From the NCBI RefSeq assembly GCF_947255005.1, contig NZ_CAMYFI010000063.1:1-13125 (forward strand): DNA of 13,125 nt. Reading direction: 5' to 3'. A model generated the notes under the pieces. That model was given only the letters and a program-made list of their open reading frames with translations. It was not told the origin of the DNA and ran no database searches. Positions within the stretch are counted from its first letter, which is position 1. Each line of letters starts with the position of its first letter. The DNA is from an uncultured Tessaracoccus sp. GTDB taxonomy: Bacteria; Actinomycetota; Actinomycetes; Propionibacteriales; Propionibacteriaceae. Shown here one piece after another: positions 1 through 6,467 of the stretch. Both the position numbers and the translations under genes were made by a program.

Positions 1-228
1 GGTATCCAGCCCCTGCACTACGACGAGCAACGAACGCTCACCGCCGGCCCGGCCCTCCGCGAAGAGTCGTTCCTGCAGCTCCGCGAGGAGTTCACCGCGC
101 GTCGCCATCACCTGCTCACCGTCCGACTTTGTGCCGTCGAAGCCAGGTTTACCGTTGCGATCAAACGTAGCGAGGTCGAAGTCGTCAGTGACGCGCAGCA
201 CGTCGCGGGGGTCGGTGGTCCAGCTCAT
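1..228 (-). CDS. ppk2: PPK2-family polyphosphate kinase, N-terminal part only
   Basis: PPK2 enzymes transfer phosphate between inorganic polyphosphate and nucleotides (ADP/GDP or AMP) in the cytosol. The ATG at 228-226 opens 76 codons that run off the left edge without a stop. The visible part has the family's N-terminal features: an aspartate-rich start followed by a GFDG motif (about residues 36-39), an amphipathic helix reading ELLAELQERLFAEG, and then the strand LLVVVQGLDT, which in PPK2 proteins leads directly into the Walker A loop. The window cuts the gene just before that loop, so catalytic residues cannot be checked. The sequence AGAAAGGG about 7 bases upstream is a good ribosome binding site and supports this start. 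The gene is separated by about 110 bases from the upstream GNAT gene, with no clear terminator between. The family call is confident; the PPK2 class (I, II or III) cannot be decided. Confidence 0.85.
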   Translation of the reverse strand, partial: MSWTTDPRDVLRVTDDFDLATFDRNGKPGFDGTKSDGEQVMATRGELLAELQERLFAEGRAGGERSLLVVVQGLDT

Positions 229-339
229 GGGGTGCCCTTTCTGTAGGTCTCTCCATCTTGCCAGCGGGTGACAGGGGAGGGGAGGCGCAGCGAAATCCCC
301 AGCACACGATCACCACGTCACGCGCGAGCAAGTGTCTCG

Positions 340-928
340 TCAGGCGAGAATCCGCTCCATGTCCTGACGAATCGCCGTGGTGGGACGATACATCCGCACC
401 CTCTCGCCAGAGCTTTCGACTTGCACGAAGCCGAACCGCTTGCAGTAGTACTGCACCAGCGCTGGCTGCTGAACGTCCACGACGAGAAATTTTGCCGCCG
501 ACGCGTGGGCAGCAGCGAGGTGCTGGGCGTAGACGCACACCATGAGTACCGTTCCCGTGCCTGTGCTTTGCGAGTCTTTATCCACCGCAAACTTCCCGAG
601 CAATTGGGCGGGGGAAGGCCTGATTCAGGTTATTCACCCAAGGGCTGTTGCTGCCTACTGCTGCTTTGTGCCCGCGCTTGATGTTGCTCGGGATGATCTG
701 ATGCGCGCTCAGCGTGAAGAAGGCGGTGGGTTGATCGAGGTTGTCGATCCTGGAGAGCACCCAAACGCTGCAGAGATTCTCCTCCTGCCATGCGCGGGCG
801 TGCCGTTGTAGCCAGTCGTCCATGGAATCGTCGCGACCACAGGTGAAGAACTCCAGATAGTGATCTTCGTCCAGCCTGCGCAGTTGTAGTCCCCGTTGGC
901 CGAGGTAATCGGGCAGACGCGCGTACAT
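340..928 (-). pseudogene. GNAT acetyltransferase (TacT/AtaT toxin-like), broken by a one-base frameshift
   Basis: GNAT toxins of this type acetylate aminoacyl-tRNA and stop translation; that role is inferred here from similarity. Reading from ATG 928-926 gives a typical toxin-GNAT N-terminus: FFTCGRDDSMDDWLQRHA (residues 27-44) and later AFFTLSAHQI (69-78). In this frame translation ends at TAA 580-578 after 116 residues, before the acetyl-CoA site. Removing one base from the C5 run at 610-614 joins it to a second frame reading PAQLLGKFAVDKDSQSTGTG, where QSTGTG fits the acetyl-CoA-binding Q/R-x-x-G-x-G motif. That frame continues to YYCKRFGF (160-167) and the stop at 340. The repaired protein is 195 aa, near or slightly above the usual toxin length. 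The start lies one base after the Panacea stop (TGAGATG), so the two genes are translationally coupled. Third codon positions are less GC-rich than in neighbouring genes, consistent with transfer. It may be a true pseudogene, a homopolymer sequencing error, or +1 recoding at CCC-C. Confidence 0.75.
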
Positions 929-929
929 C

Positions 930-1520
930 TCAGCGGGAAGGCAAGGAACGAGCGGCCTGCACGAAAGGCACGTGTACTTGTGCGCCAGATTCCACTGCCT
1001 CCAGATCTTCCGCCGATACCAGCGAGACCATCGCGGGTGGCAGATCGAGGTCTTCACCCGGCTTGGGAGCGCGAGTGAGGAAATACTCCACGACGTGCTG
1101 ACTCCCAAGGGTGCTCCGTCCGCTGCCCTCCGGACGCGCAGCCCATGCGTCAACCCACACTGCTTCCTGATGGGTGAGATCCACGAGATCCCAACTGTCC
1201 TTCTGCCCGTATGCGCGCCAGACGCCATCGAGCACGGCTGATGTGTAGGCATCCAGCTCTTCGGGAAGATCCTCGCGGGCTTCGCGCTGCGCATCGATCA
1301 TCGTGATGTCTGCGGTTTTCTGTCCCGCATGCGCGCTGAGCAACTCCCCGACGACGGGTCCGCGCCGCATCGCGTAAAACTTCTCGCCGAACAGTTGCTC
1401 GCCGGTGAGATGCGCATACCAGCCGAAGGTATAGAAAGTGAGCTTCTGTAGCTTCAACGTTTCGAGAGAGCCGCCCCCACGGGTAATGAGCTCCCGTGCG
1501 ATATCAAACACCGTGGCCAT
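930..1520 (-). CDS. Panacea-domain (DUF4065/SocA-like) antitoxin candidate
   Basis: The 196 aa protein carries the Panacea/DUF4065 pattern: KLQKLTFYTFGWYAHLTG (residues 24-41), then AMRRGPVVGELLSAH (50-64), and further on LTHQEAVW (115-122), which matches the family's conserved histidine region. Panacea proteins such as SocA act as antitoxins that neutralise diverse toxins by direct binding or by bridging to a protease. Here the partner is the GNAT gene one base downstream. I chose the ATG at 1520 because GGGAGG (1529-1534) lies 8 bases upstream; the in-frame GTG at 1529 would overlap that site and has none of its own. A promoter and palindrome lie upstream at 1571-1609. Many Panacea antitoxins carry an extra N-terminal DNA-binding domain; I see none here, as the Panacea motif begins within 25 residues. 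The family call is fairly sure; antitoxin activity against this GNAT is inferred from gene order only. Confidence 0.78.
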   Translation of the reverse strand: MATVFDIARELITRGGGSLETLKLQKLTFYTFGWYAHLTGEQLFGEKFYAMRRGPVVGELLSAHAGQKTADITMIDAQREAREDLPEELDAYTSAVLDGVWRAYGQKDSWDLVDLTHQEAVWVDAWAARPEGSGRSTLGSQHVVEYFLTRAPKPGEDLDLPPAMVSLVSAEDLEAVESGAQVHVPFVQAARSLPSR

Positions 1521-1528
1521 CGCGTCCA

Positions 1529-1534
1529 CCTCCC
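1529..1534 (-). promoter_or_regulatory. Ribosome binding site that fixes the Panacea start
   Basis: GGGAGG on the minus strand lies 8 bases before ATG 1520-1518. It overlaps the alternative GTG codon at 1529-1527, so the shorter ATG-initiated protein is preferred. Confidence 0.7.
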
Positions 1535-1570
1535 ACCGGTCGTTCCTTGCGCCGATCCTGAATCAGTAGT

Positions 1571-1599
1571 ATTTTACGCTGCTCGCTCGTCTCGCTCAA
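1571..1599 (-). promoter_or_regulatory. Sigma-70-like promoter of the Panacea-GNAT module
   Basis: On the minus strand a -35 box TTGAGC (1594-1599) and a -10 box TAAAAT (1571-1576, five of six matches to TATAAT) are separated by exactly 17 bases. Transcription would begin near 1564, giving a leader of about 44 bases before the Panacea ATG. This is one of the few AT-rich -10-like sequences in the window. The call rests on sequence match only. Confidence 0.55.
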
Positions 1600-1609
1600 T
1601 GAGTGAGCG
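1593..1609. promoter_or_regulatory. Palindrome over the -35 box, candidate autoregulatory operator
   Basis: The perfect inverted repeat CGCTCA-atgag-TGAGCG (6-base arms, 5-base spacer) covers the -35 hexamer of the toxin-antitoxin promoter. Toxin-antitoxin operons are commonly repressed by their own complex at such sites. The Panacea protein here shows no separate DNA-binding domain, so the binding factor is unknown. Confidence 0.4.
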
Positions 1610-1657
1610 GCGGCCTGGTGGGGGGTGATCGGGTCAGGTGCGCGGACGCAATATAGG

Positions 1658-1702
1658 CTGACGCCGCAGGATGTGCCTGCTCCGGTTGGCTATCGGCGTC
1701 AG
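1658..1702. other. Nested inverted repeat overlapping the PEBP stop codon
   Basis: Outer arms CTGACGCCG (1658-1666) and CGGCGTCAG (1694-1702) are perfect complements and enclose a small hairpin GCAGG-atgtg-CCTGC (1666-1680). The outer arm includes the stop codon of the PEBP gene (1699-1701). It could be a terminator without a U-tract separating PEBP from the toxin-antitoxin module, but the outer loop is long and there is no T-run after it. Confidence 0.3.
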
Positions 1703-2208
1703 TTCTCCCAGGTGCCGACGATGGACCCGCGCGCGAGCACGTGCCCGACGCTCTGGAACGCGGCCGCGGTGGCGGAGGTGCTCTCGTCGACATCGAGCAG
1801 CGTGTCGAGCGCGTGGACGGTGAAGTAGTAGCGGTGCGGGCCGTGGCCTTCCGGCGGGGCCGACCCCAGATAGCCCACACCGCCACCGTCGTGCTTCAGG
1901 ACGACGGCGCCGTCGGGGAGGTTGCCGTTCGCATCGCGCTCAAGGCTACGAAGCGTCGGCGGCAGATTCACCACCGACCAATGCCACCAACCCGCAGGCG
2001 TCGGGGCGTCCGGGTCGTAGACGTGGATGTAGATGGACTTCGTGCCCTCCGGCACCTCCGACCACGCCAACTGCGGGGTTACATCGCGGCCACCCGCGCC
2101 CACGAACTCGGCGGTGCATTCGAGCGGCAGGGAGCCGCCGTCGGAAAAATCTTCGCTCGTGACGGTCAGCGGTGCGCCACCGTCGATGCCGTTGTATGGA
2201 TCTCGCAT
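1699..2208 (-). CDS. YbhB/YbcL family (PEBP, Raf-kinase-inhibitor-like) protein
   Basis: This 169 aa cytosolic protein belongs to the phosphatidylethanolamine-binding protein family. It has the two hallmark motifs that form the anion-binding pocket: DPDAP (residues 65-69) followed by WWHW (74-77), and GHGPHRYYF (121-129). Bacterial members are small ligand-binding proteins whose physiological ligand is mostly unknown; kinase inhibition is known only for eukaryotic relatives. The length is usual for the family, there is no signal peptide, and the ORF is intact. The ATG at 2208-2206 has only a weak upstream G-rich site (AGTGGGG). The gene lies 76 bases after the aldo/keto reductase stop with no strong terminator between, so the two are probably co-transcribed. 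The family call is secure; the specific role is not known. Confidence 0.9.
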   Translation of the reverse strand: MRDPYNGIDGGAPLTVTSEDFSDGGSLPLECTAEFVGAGGRDVTPQLAWSEVPEGTKSIYIHVYDPDAPTPAGWWHWSVVNLPPTLRSLERDANGNLPDGAVVLKHDGGGVGYLGSAPPEGHGPHRYYFTVHALDTLLDVDESTSATAAAFQSVGHVLARGSIVGTWEN

Positions 2209-2284
2209 AACCCCACTTCACCAAATCTGGGCGAATGTTGCAGGGAAAACGCGAAACAGCACCGACGGCGACCGCCCACCGAAG

Positions 2285-3298
2285 CTACGTGAGGCGTTCC
2301 TTCGGCGACGACTCGTAGGTGCGCTGCGCGTCCTTCTCGGCCACCTCATCCAGCACCTCATTGACGGCGTCCCACACGTCGTCGCCGATGGGGTTGTTCG
2401 AGGCCTTGACGTTCTCCGCCACCTGCTCGGGGCGCGACGCCCCGATGATCGCCGCCGCGACGTTCGGGTTGTGCAGCACCCACGCAACGGCGAGCTGCGC
2501 CATGGTGAGGCCGGCGTCGTCGGCGATGGGGCGCAGCTTCTGCACCTGCTCGACGGCCTGCTGGTTATCCAAAAAGCGCGCCACCATGTTCTTGCCGCCC
2601 TTGTCATCGGTGGCGCGCGACCCGGCCGGCGGCTGCTCACCGGGCTTGTACTTACCGGTGAGCACGCCTTGCGCGACGGGCGACCACACGATCTGCGACA
2701 CCCCGAGCTCGTCGCATGCGGGCACAACCTTGTCTTCGATCACCCGCCACAGCGCGGAGTACTGCGGCTGGTTCGTCACCAGTTGGAATCCGAGCTGGCG
2801 CGCCATCTGGTGGCCCTCGCGGATCTGCTCAGCCGTCCACTCCGAGACGCCGATGTACAGCGCCTTGCCCTGGCGCACCACGTCGGCGAAGGCCTGCATG
2901 GTCTCCTCCAGCGGCGTCTCGTAGTCGTAGCGGTGGGCCTGGTAGATGTCGACGTAGTCGGTCTGAAGTCGCTCCAGCGAGCCGTTGATGGACTCCATGA
3001 TGTGCTTGCGCGAGAGCCCGGTGTCGTTCGCGCCGCCCGGCCCGGTGGGCCAGTACACCTTGGTGAAAATTTCGAGCGATTCGCGACGCTGACCCTTCAG
3101 CGCCTCGCCGAGCACCGACTCAGCGACGGTGTTGGCGTAGACATCGGCGGTGTCGAAGCTGGTGATGCCAGCGTCGAGCGCGGCGTGGACGCACTTCGTG
3201 GCTACCTCGTTTTCCACCTGGGAACCGTGCGTGAGCCAGTTGCCGTAGGTGATCTCGGAGATCTTGAGACCGGAGTTTCCTGCGTAGCGATACTTCAT
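2285..3298 (-). CDS. Aldo/keto reductase (voltage-gated K+ channel beta/YghZ-like)
   Basis: This is a 337 aa NADPH-dependent oxidoreductase with a TIM-barrel fold that reduces aldehydes or ketones; the substrate is not predictable. The catalytic tetrad is complete: Asp49 and Tyr54 in FDTADVY, Lys80 in FTKVYW, and His122 in QAHR. Cofactor-site signatures follow: GVSEW (150-154), NQPQYS (176-181), SPVAQGVLTGKY (206-217), and IIGASRPEQVAENVKASN (284-301), which contacts the adenosine phosphate. The SPVAQGVLTGKY and long C-terminal pattern resemble the Kv-beta/YghZ branch. The start is supported by the standard N-terminal beta-hairpin (YRYAGNSGLKIS) and by AGGG about 9 bases upstream. A TAGGGT sequence 6 bases before the ATG could also be a -10 box for a leaderless transcript. 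A 38-base palindrome at 3343-3380 is well placed to act as its operator. Confidence 0.93.
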   Translation of the reverse strand: MKYRYAGNSGLKISEITYGNWLTHGSQVENEVATKCVHAALDAGITSFDTADVYANTVAESVLGEALKGQRRESLEIFTKVYWPTGPGGANDTGLSRKHIMESINGSLERLQTDYVDIYQAHRYDYETPLEETMQAFADVVRQGKALYIGVSEWTAEQIREGHQMARQLGFQLVTNQPQYSALWRVIEDKVVPACDELGVSQIVWSPVAQGVLTGKYKPGEQPPAGSRATDDKGGKNMVARFLDNQQAVEQVQKLRPIADDAGLTMAQLAVAWVLHNPNVAAAIIGASRPEQVAENVKASNNPIGDDVWDAVNEVLDEVAEKDAQRTYESSPKERLT

Positions 3299-3342
3299 AC
3301 CTTCACCCTAGTCCTGGGCTGGAGGGCCGGCCCGAGCCACAG

Positions 3343-3380
3343 TGTGAATGAACGGTTCGCAGACCAACCGTTCATTCACA
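3343..3380. promoter_or_regulatory. 15-base perfect inverted repeat, TetR-type operator candidate
   Basis: TGTGAATGAACGGTT (3343-3357) and its exact complement AACCGTTCATTCACA (3366-3380) are separated by 8 bases. The repeat lies 45-82 bases upstream of the aldo/keto reductase start, where a repressor would block initiation. The size and the AT-flanked GAACGGTTC core resemble TetR/AcrR-family operators; that family assignment is inference. No regulator gene is visible next to it in this window. As RNA it could also form a hairpin. Confidence 0.55.
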
Positions 3381-3413
3381 AATTGTTTGGCGGGGTGGAC
3401 CCCAAGGCACATA

Positions 3414-3452
3414 GCGTCGAGTTGTCCCGGTCAAATCGGGACAACTCGACGC
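3414..3452 (-). terminator. 16-base-pair stem-loop, terminator candidate for the membrane protein gene
   Basis: GCGTCGAGTTGTCCCG (3414-3429) and its exact complement (3437-3452) enclose a 7-base loop. The structure begins 19 bases after the stop of the upstream gene (3472). It has no T-run, as is common for actinobacterial terminators. A second short hairpin, GGGGT-gg-ACCCC, follows at about 3392-3403. The perfection of both arms means a protein-binding site is a real alternative. Confidence 0.5.
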
Positions 3453-3471
3453 CGAAGCGGCCACCCCCGGC

Positions 3472-4056
3472 TCACCGGGAGAGCGGCACCCCCATCGCCT
3501 GCACGAAGGATGCCACGGCCTCCGCGGTGCCCCGGTAGTGCGAGGGCGGGATCTGGTCGGTGAGTTCGAGCCGGAGCTGGTCTGCGCCCACCGTGCGCAG
3601 ACCGGGGATGCTGCGGCCGAGGTCGGGGCCGCCGTGGCAGTTGATCGTGACGTGGCAGTGGCCGTCGAGCATGGCCACCTTGTTGGTGTGCTCCCGCACG
3701 AGCTGCCCCTCGGGCGAGTGCGAGCCGCCGGCGCTCTGACTGATACTGACGCTCGCCACCTGCGGCCACGGCACGAGCACGAACCCGTCGCCGATGCCGT
3801 ACTGGTTGGCCACCAGCACGGGCAGCCCGCCGAGGTTCGGGTTGGCGCGCCGGAGCCTCGGCACGGTGGCGAACGGATACCACAGCGCCAACGCGCCGAC
3901 GATGATCAGCGCCGGGACCGCCACCCAGGACCTCGTCTCGATCAGCATCGCGACGCAACCCACGGTCAGCGCCACGAACAGGGCCTCGACGCCCAGGAAG
4001 GATCCCCACTGGTGGCGATGCGTGGCGGGCGACGGATGAATGACCAGATCGCGCAT
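3472..4056 (-). CDS. Small membrane protein with two TM helices and a PH-like cytosolic domain
   Basis: This is a 194 aa hypothetical protein. After a short polar N-terminus come two hydrophobic segments (about residues 19-38 and 43-62) joined by a tight turn, followed by basic residues (RLRR, 67-70) that place the rest in the cytosol by the positive-inside rule. The remaining 120 residues begin with PVLVANQYGIGDGFVLVPWPQVASVSI, a pattern of 'residue that is default, then W-x-x-V' seen in bacterial PH-like domains that follow paired TM helices. The function is unknown. GGGAG lies about 13 bases upstream of the ATG, a somewhat long spacing. It is in the same direction as, and 167 bases from, the upstream UvrD-like gene, and a stem-loop follows its stop. 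The coding call is good, but the domain call is tentative. Confidence 0.7.
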   Translation of the reverse strand: MRDLVIHPSPATHRHQWGSFLGVEALFVALTVGCVAMLIETRSWVAVPALIIVGALALWYPFATVPRLRRANPNLGGLPVLVANQYGIGDGFVLVPWPQVASVSISQSAGGSHSPEGQLVREHTNKVAMLDGHCHVTINCHGGPDLGRSIPGLRTVGADQLRLELTDQIPPSHYRGTAEAVASFVQAMGVPLSR

Positions 4057-4223
4057 GGCCGGCAGCCTACTCCCGCAGGGGGTCCGTCACGCTCGTTGTC
4101 AGGCATGGCAGAATATCGCCGGTGAGCACGAGAGGGTGGCGCGGGGTCTCGATGCGGCGCTGCGCGCCTACTCGACCATCGGGGAAGGCGGACAAGAGCA
4201 GCCAGAGCCTCAGGAGCGCTGAT

Positions 4224-6467
4224 TCAACGGGTCGGCAGCAGCTCGCTCCGCTTGCCGTGCCACGACACCGCAAGCTCATCACGCGCTCTGGACGCCGCAA
4301 CGTACAGTAGCGAACGTTCGCGCAGCAGGGCGTCGGCGAGGTCCGCCTCATCGTAGCTGAAATCGCGCAGGTTCATCGGGACCGACCCTTGTGAGATGTC
4401 GAAGAGCAGTACCTTCGTGAACTCTATGCCCTTGGCGCGGTGCATCGTCATCACCAGAGGGGCGCCGGTCTGGGGCTCGCCCTGTCCCACGACGAACGTG
4501 TCGACTCCGCGCTCCGACAGCCCGCTGGCCACCAGGGACGCCTGCAGGTTGTCGCGGACGAGGACGGCCAACGACTCCGGTTGTGCCGCGTCGGCCAACC
4601 AGCGTCGCAGCAGGTCGGCGGCGTGATCGAGTTCCTCGCCGGTCGACGAGCAACGCGTCAGCTCCGGCACGGGGCCGCGTCGGGCCGAACGGTAGCCCTT
4701 CGTCGACTCCTGCCCGGCCTCCAGATCCTGGTAGTCGCCGCCGTCGAGGATCGCGACGGCAAGCCGCAGGTTCTCGGCCGTGGTCCGGTAGTTGAGGGTC
4801 AGTCGCCGCGAACGTCCACGAATGTTGATCCCGTAGTGCGACAACGTGATCTTGTTGCCGTAGATGCGTTGGTGACTGTCCTCCGCGATGAACAGATCAT
4901 TGGCTCCCTCGCCCACGAGCGAGCGGATGAGGTGCCATCGCGCGGGCGTCATGTCCTGTCCCTCGTCGATGAGGACGTGGTCGGCGAGATACCCGTACCG
5001 TGCAGCGCGACGCTGGAGCACCGTCGCCGCGATCATGGTCACTTCCTGGAAATCGGCCGTCGAGCGCTGCTGTCCCAGACGCCGGTATTCCGCGAAGGAT
5101 TCCCACACTGCGGCCCGCTGGGCTCGGCTCAGGCGCACGTGGCGGCCCGGGCGGGAGACGCGCAGGTAGCGGTCGGCGTCGACGATGCGGTTGGGGAGGA
5201 CGACCAGCTCGTACTCCGATTGCAGGAAGTGCTTGCTTCGCAATCCTTCGGGCAGCGACGGGTCGGCATTGGCCGCGACGACGGCCCACCGGTCGTCCTT
5301 CTTGCGGGGGGTGATGTCCTCTCGCCCGGTACCGAGGACGTCGGCCACAGCCGGGAGCAGGTCTGCCCCAGCCGTCGCGACGACTTCCCTCGCGATGGCG
5401 TCGATGCCGGCCACGACGGCGCCCGGAGTGCCCAGCTTGTCGGTGATCGGCAGCGACGGGTTGAGGCGTGCCAGATCCCGTCGCATCGCTGCCGCGAGCG
5501 TGGTCGTGAACGTGGTCAGGAGCACGCGCGCTGCCGGGTCCTCGCGCAGGAGATGCTGTGCTCGGTGCAGCAGCACCACGGTCTTGCCCGTGCCGGCGCC
5601 GCCCGACAGTCGGAATGCGCCGTTGCGCGGCCGCAGCGCGAACTCCTTCTGCTCCGGGTGCAGGAAGACGCGCCATGCCCCGAAGTCGCCGCCGTCGATG
5701 ATGCGGCGAAGTTCGTCGACCCCGTCGATCTCTGCGAACTCGATGCCGGCCGAGGGGTGCTTGAGGCGCGCGAGGATCTCCTCGTCGCTCGGGTTCTCCG
5801 ACGGCGGGGTGTCGACCTCGATGTGCAGCTCCTGCAGCACGTCGGCCACGGTCGAGCCCGTCGCCAGGCTCAGCAGCGCGTGCTGCTGCCACTCGGGTCC
5901 GTCCGCTGCAGCGGCCAGCAGCGCGCGTTCCGTCTTCGCCATCACGGCGGCGTCGGCGACGGCGCGCGGCAGGCCCAGGACGTTGACCAGCTCGTCCCAC
6001 GTGGCCCCGACGACGACCTCCGGCCCCTGCGCGGTCGCCTCAGGGGCCGCTGGGCGCGGGCTCGCGACGGCGGGCTCCGGTGCTGGCTCGGCCGGATGCA
6101 GGGCCGGGGCTTCCTCTGCCAGCGGCGCCTCGTCGGTGCTCACGGTCCGAATCTCCGCCATGCCGTTGATGCTGTTGATGTTGAGGGTGACGTGCTTCGC
6201 CACGTCGATGGCGTCGTCGTGGTTCCAGATGCCGTGGAACACGAACGCCATGTCCTCGCCGGCACTCAACTGGAACAGCACGGCTCGGTACTGTTGGTCC
6301 ACACGACCCGTTCTGACGCGGGGATCGACGGAGCCGACGATGGGTTCGATGTGGAGGCCCGGAGCGGTCGGATCGGCGGTCAGCTTCTCCAGGAAGGTGA
6401 AGGCCTTCTTCTTCAGGTTGCCGTCGATCTGGTTGGCCTGCTTGGCCATGATCAGGGTCGCGCCCAT
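4224..6467 (-). CDS. UvrD-like superfamily 1 helicase with N-terminal RelE/ParE-like domain
   Basis: This 747 aa protein probably works with the giant helicase encoded just upstream. Residues 1-95 look like a RelE/ParE toxin fold: GLHIEP (37-42), VRTGRVDQQYRAVLFQL (51-67) and FVFHGIWNHDDAIDVA (75-90). A Pro/Ala/Glu-rich linker (about 112-150) and a helical segment (158-215) follow. The helicase core is complete: Walker A GGAGTGKT (289-296), Walker B DEGQD (501-505), AEDSHQRIYG (528-537), LTLNYRTT (556-563), TMHRAKGIEF (674-683) and LYVAASRARDEL (721-732). UvrD/Rep helicases translocate 3'-5' on single-stranded DNA. It starts with no gap after the giant helicase stop (TGAATG), with a near-consensus AAGGAGG 8 bases upstream, so the two proteins are made from one mRNA, probably in fixed ratio. 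The helicase call is secure; the RelE-like domain call is good; a defence role is inferred. Confidence 0.9.
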   Translation of the reverse strand: MGATLIMAKQANQIDGNLKKKAFTFLEKLTADPTAPGLHIEPIVGSVDPRVRTGRVDQQYRAVLFQLSAGEDMAFVFHGIWNHDDAIDVAKHVTLNINSINGMAEIRTVSTDEAPLAEEAPALHPAEPAPEPAVASPRPAAPEATAQGPEVVVGATWDELVNVLGLPRAVADAAVMAKTERALLAAAADGPEWQQHALLSLATGSTVADVLQELHIEVDTPPSENPSDEEILARLKHPSAGIEFAEIDGVDELRRIIDGGDFGAWRVFLHPEQKEFALRPRNGAFRLSGGAGTGKTVVLLHRAQHLLREDPAARVLLTTFTTTLAAAMRRDLARLNPSLPITDKLGTPGAVVAGIDAIAREVVATAGADLLPAVADVLGTGREDITPRKKDDRWAVVAANADPSLPEGLRSKHFLQSEYELVVLPNRIVDADRYLRVSRPGRHVRLSRAQRAAVWESFAEYRRLGQQRSTADFQEVTMIAATVLQRRAARYGYLADHVLIDEGQDMTPARWHLIRSLVGEGANDLFIAEDSHQRIYGNKITLSHYGINIRGRSRRLTLNYRTTAENLRLAVAILDGGDYQDLEAGQESTKGYRSARRGPVPELTRCSSTGEELDHAADLLRRWLADAAQPESLAVLVRDNLQASLVASGLSERGVDTFVVGQGEPQTGAPLVMTMHRAKGIEFTKVLLFDISQGSVPMNLRDFSYDEADLADALLRERSLLYVAASRARDELAVSWHGKRSELLPTR

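Noticed and set aside
578..1294. 238-codon minus frame covering both Panacea and GNAT regions
   Set aside because: Only the part after ATG 928 is protein-like; the upstream part is an out-of-frame reading of the Panacea gene.
2033..3538. Long plus-strand ORF of 501 codons
   Set aside because: It is the antisense of the aldo/keto reductase, whose catalytic residues are intact; long antisense frames are expected at this GC content.
4040..4222. Plus-strand ORF of 60 codons between the membrane protein and UvrD-like genes
   Set aside because: Its last 33 codons look mildly protein-like (GLDAALRAYSTIGEGG), but the start lies inside the opposite-strand gene, there is no good ribosome binding site and no recognised family. 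A remnant of a lost plus-strand gene is possible but unsupported.
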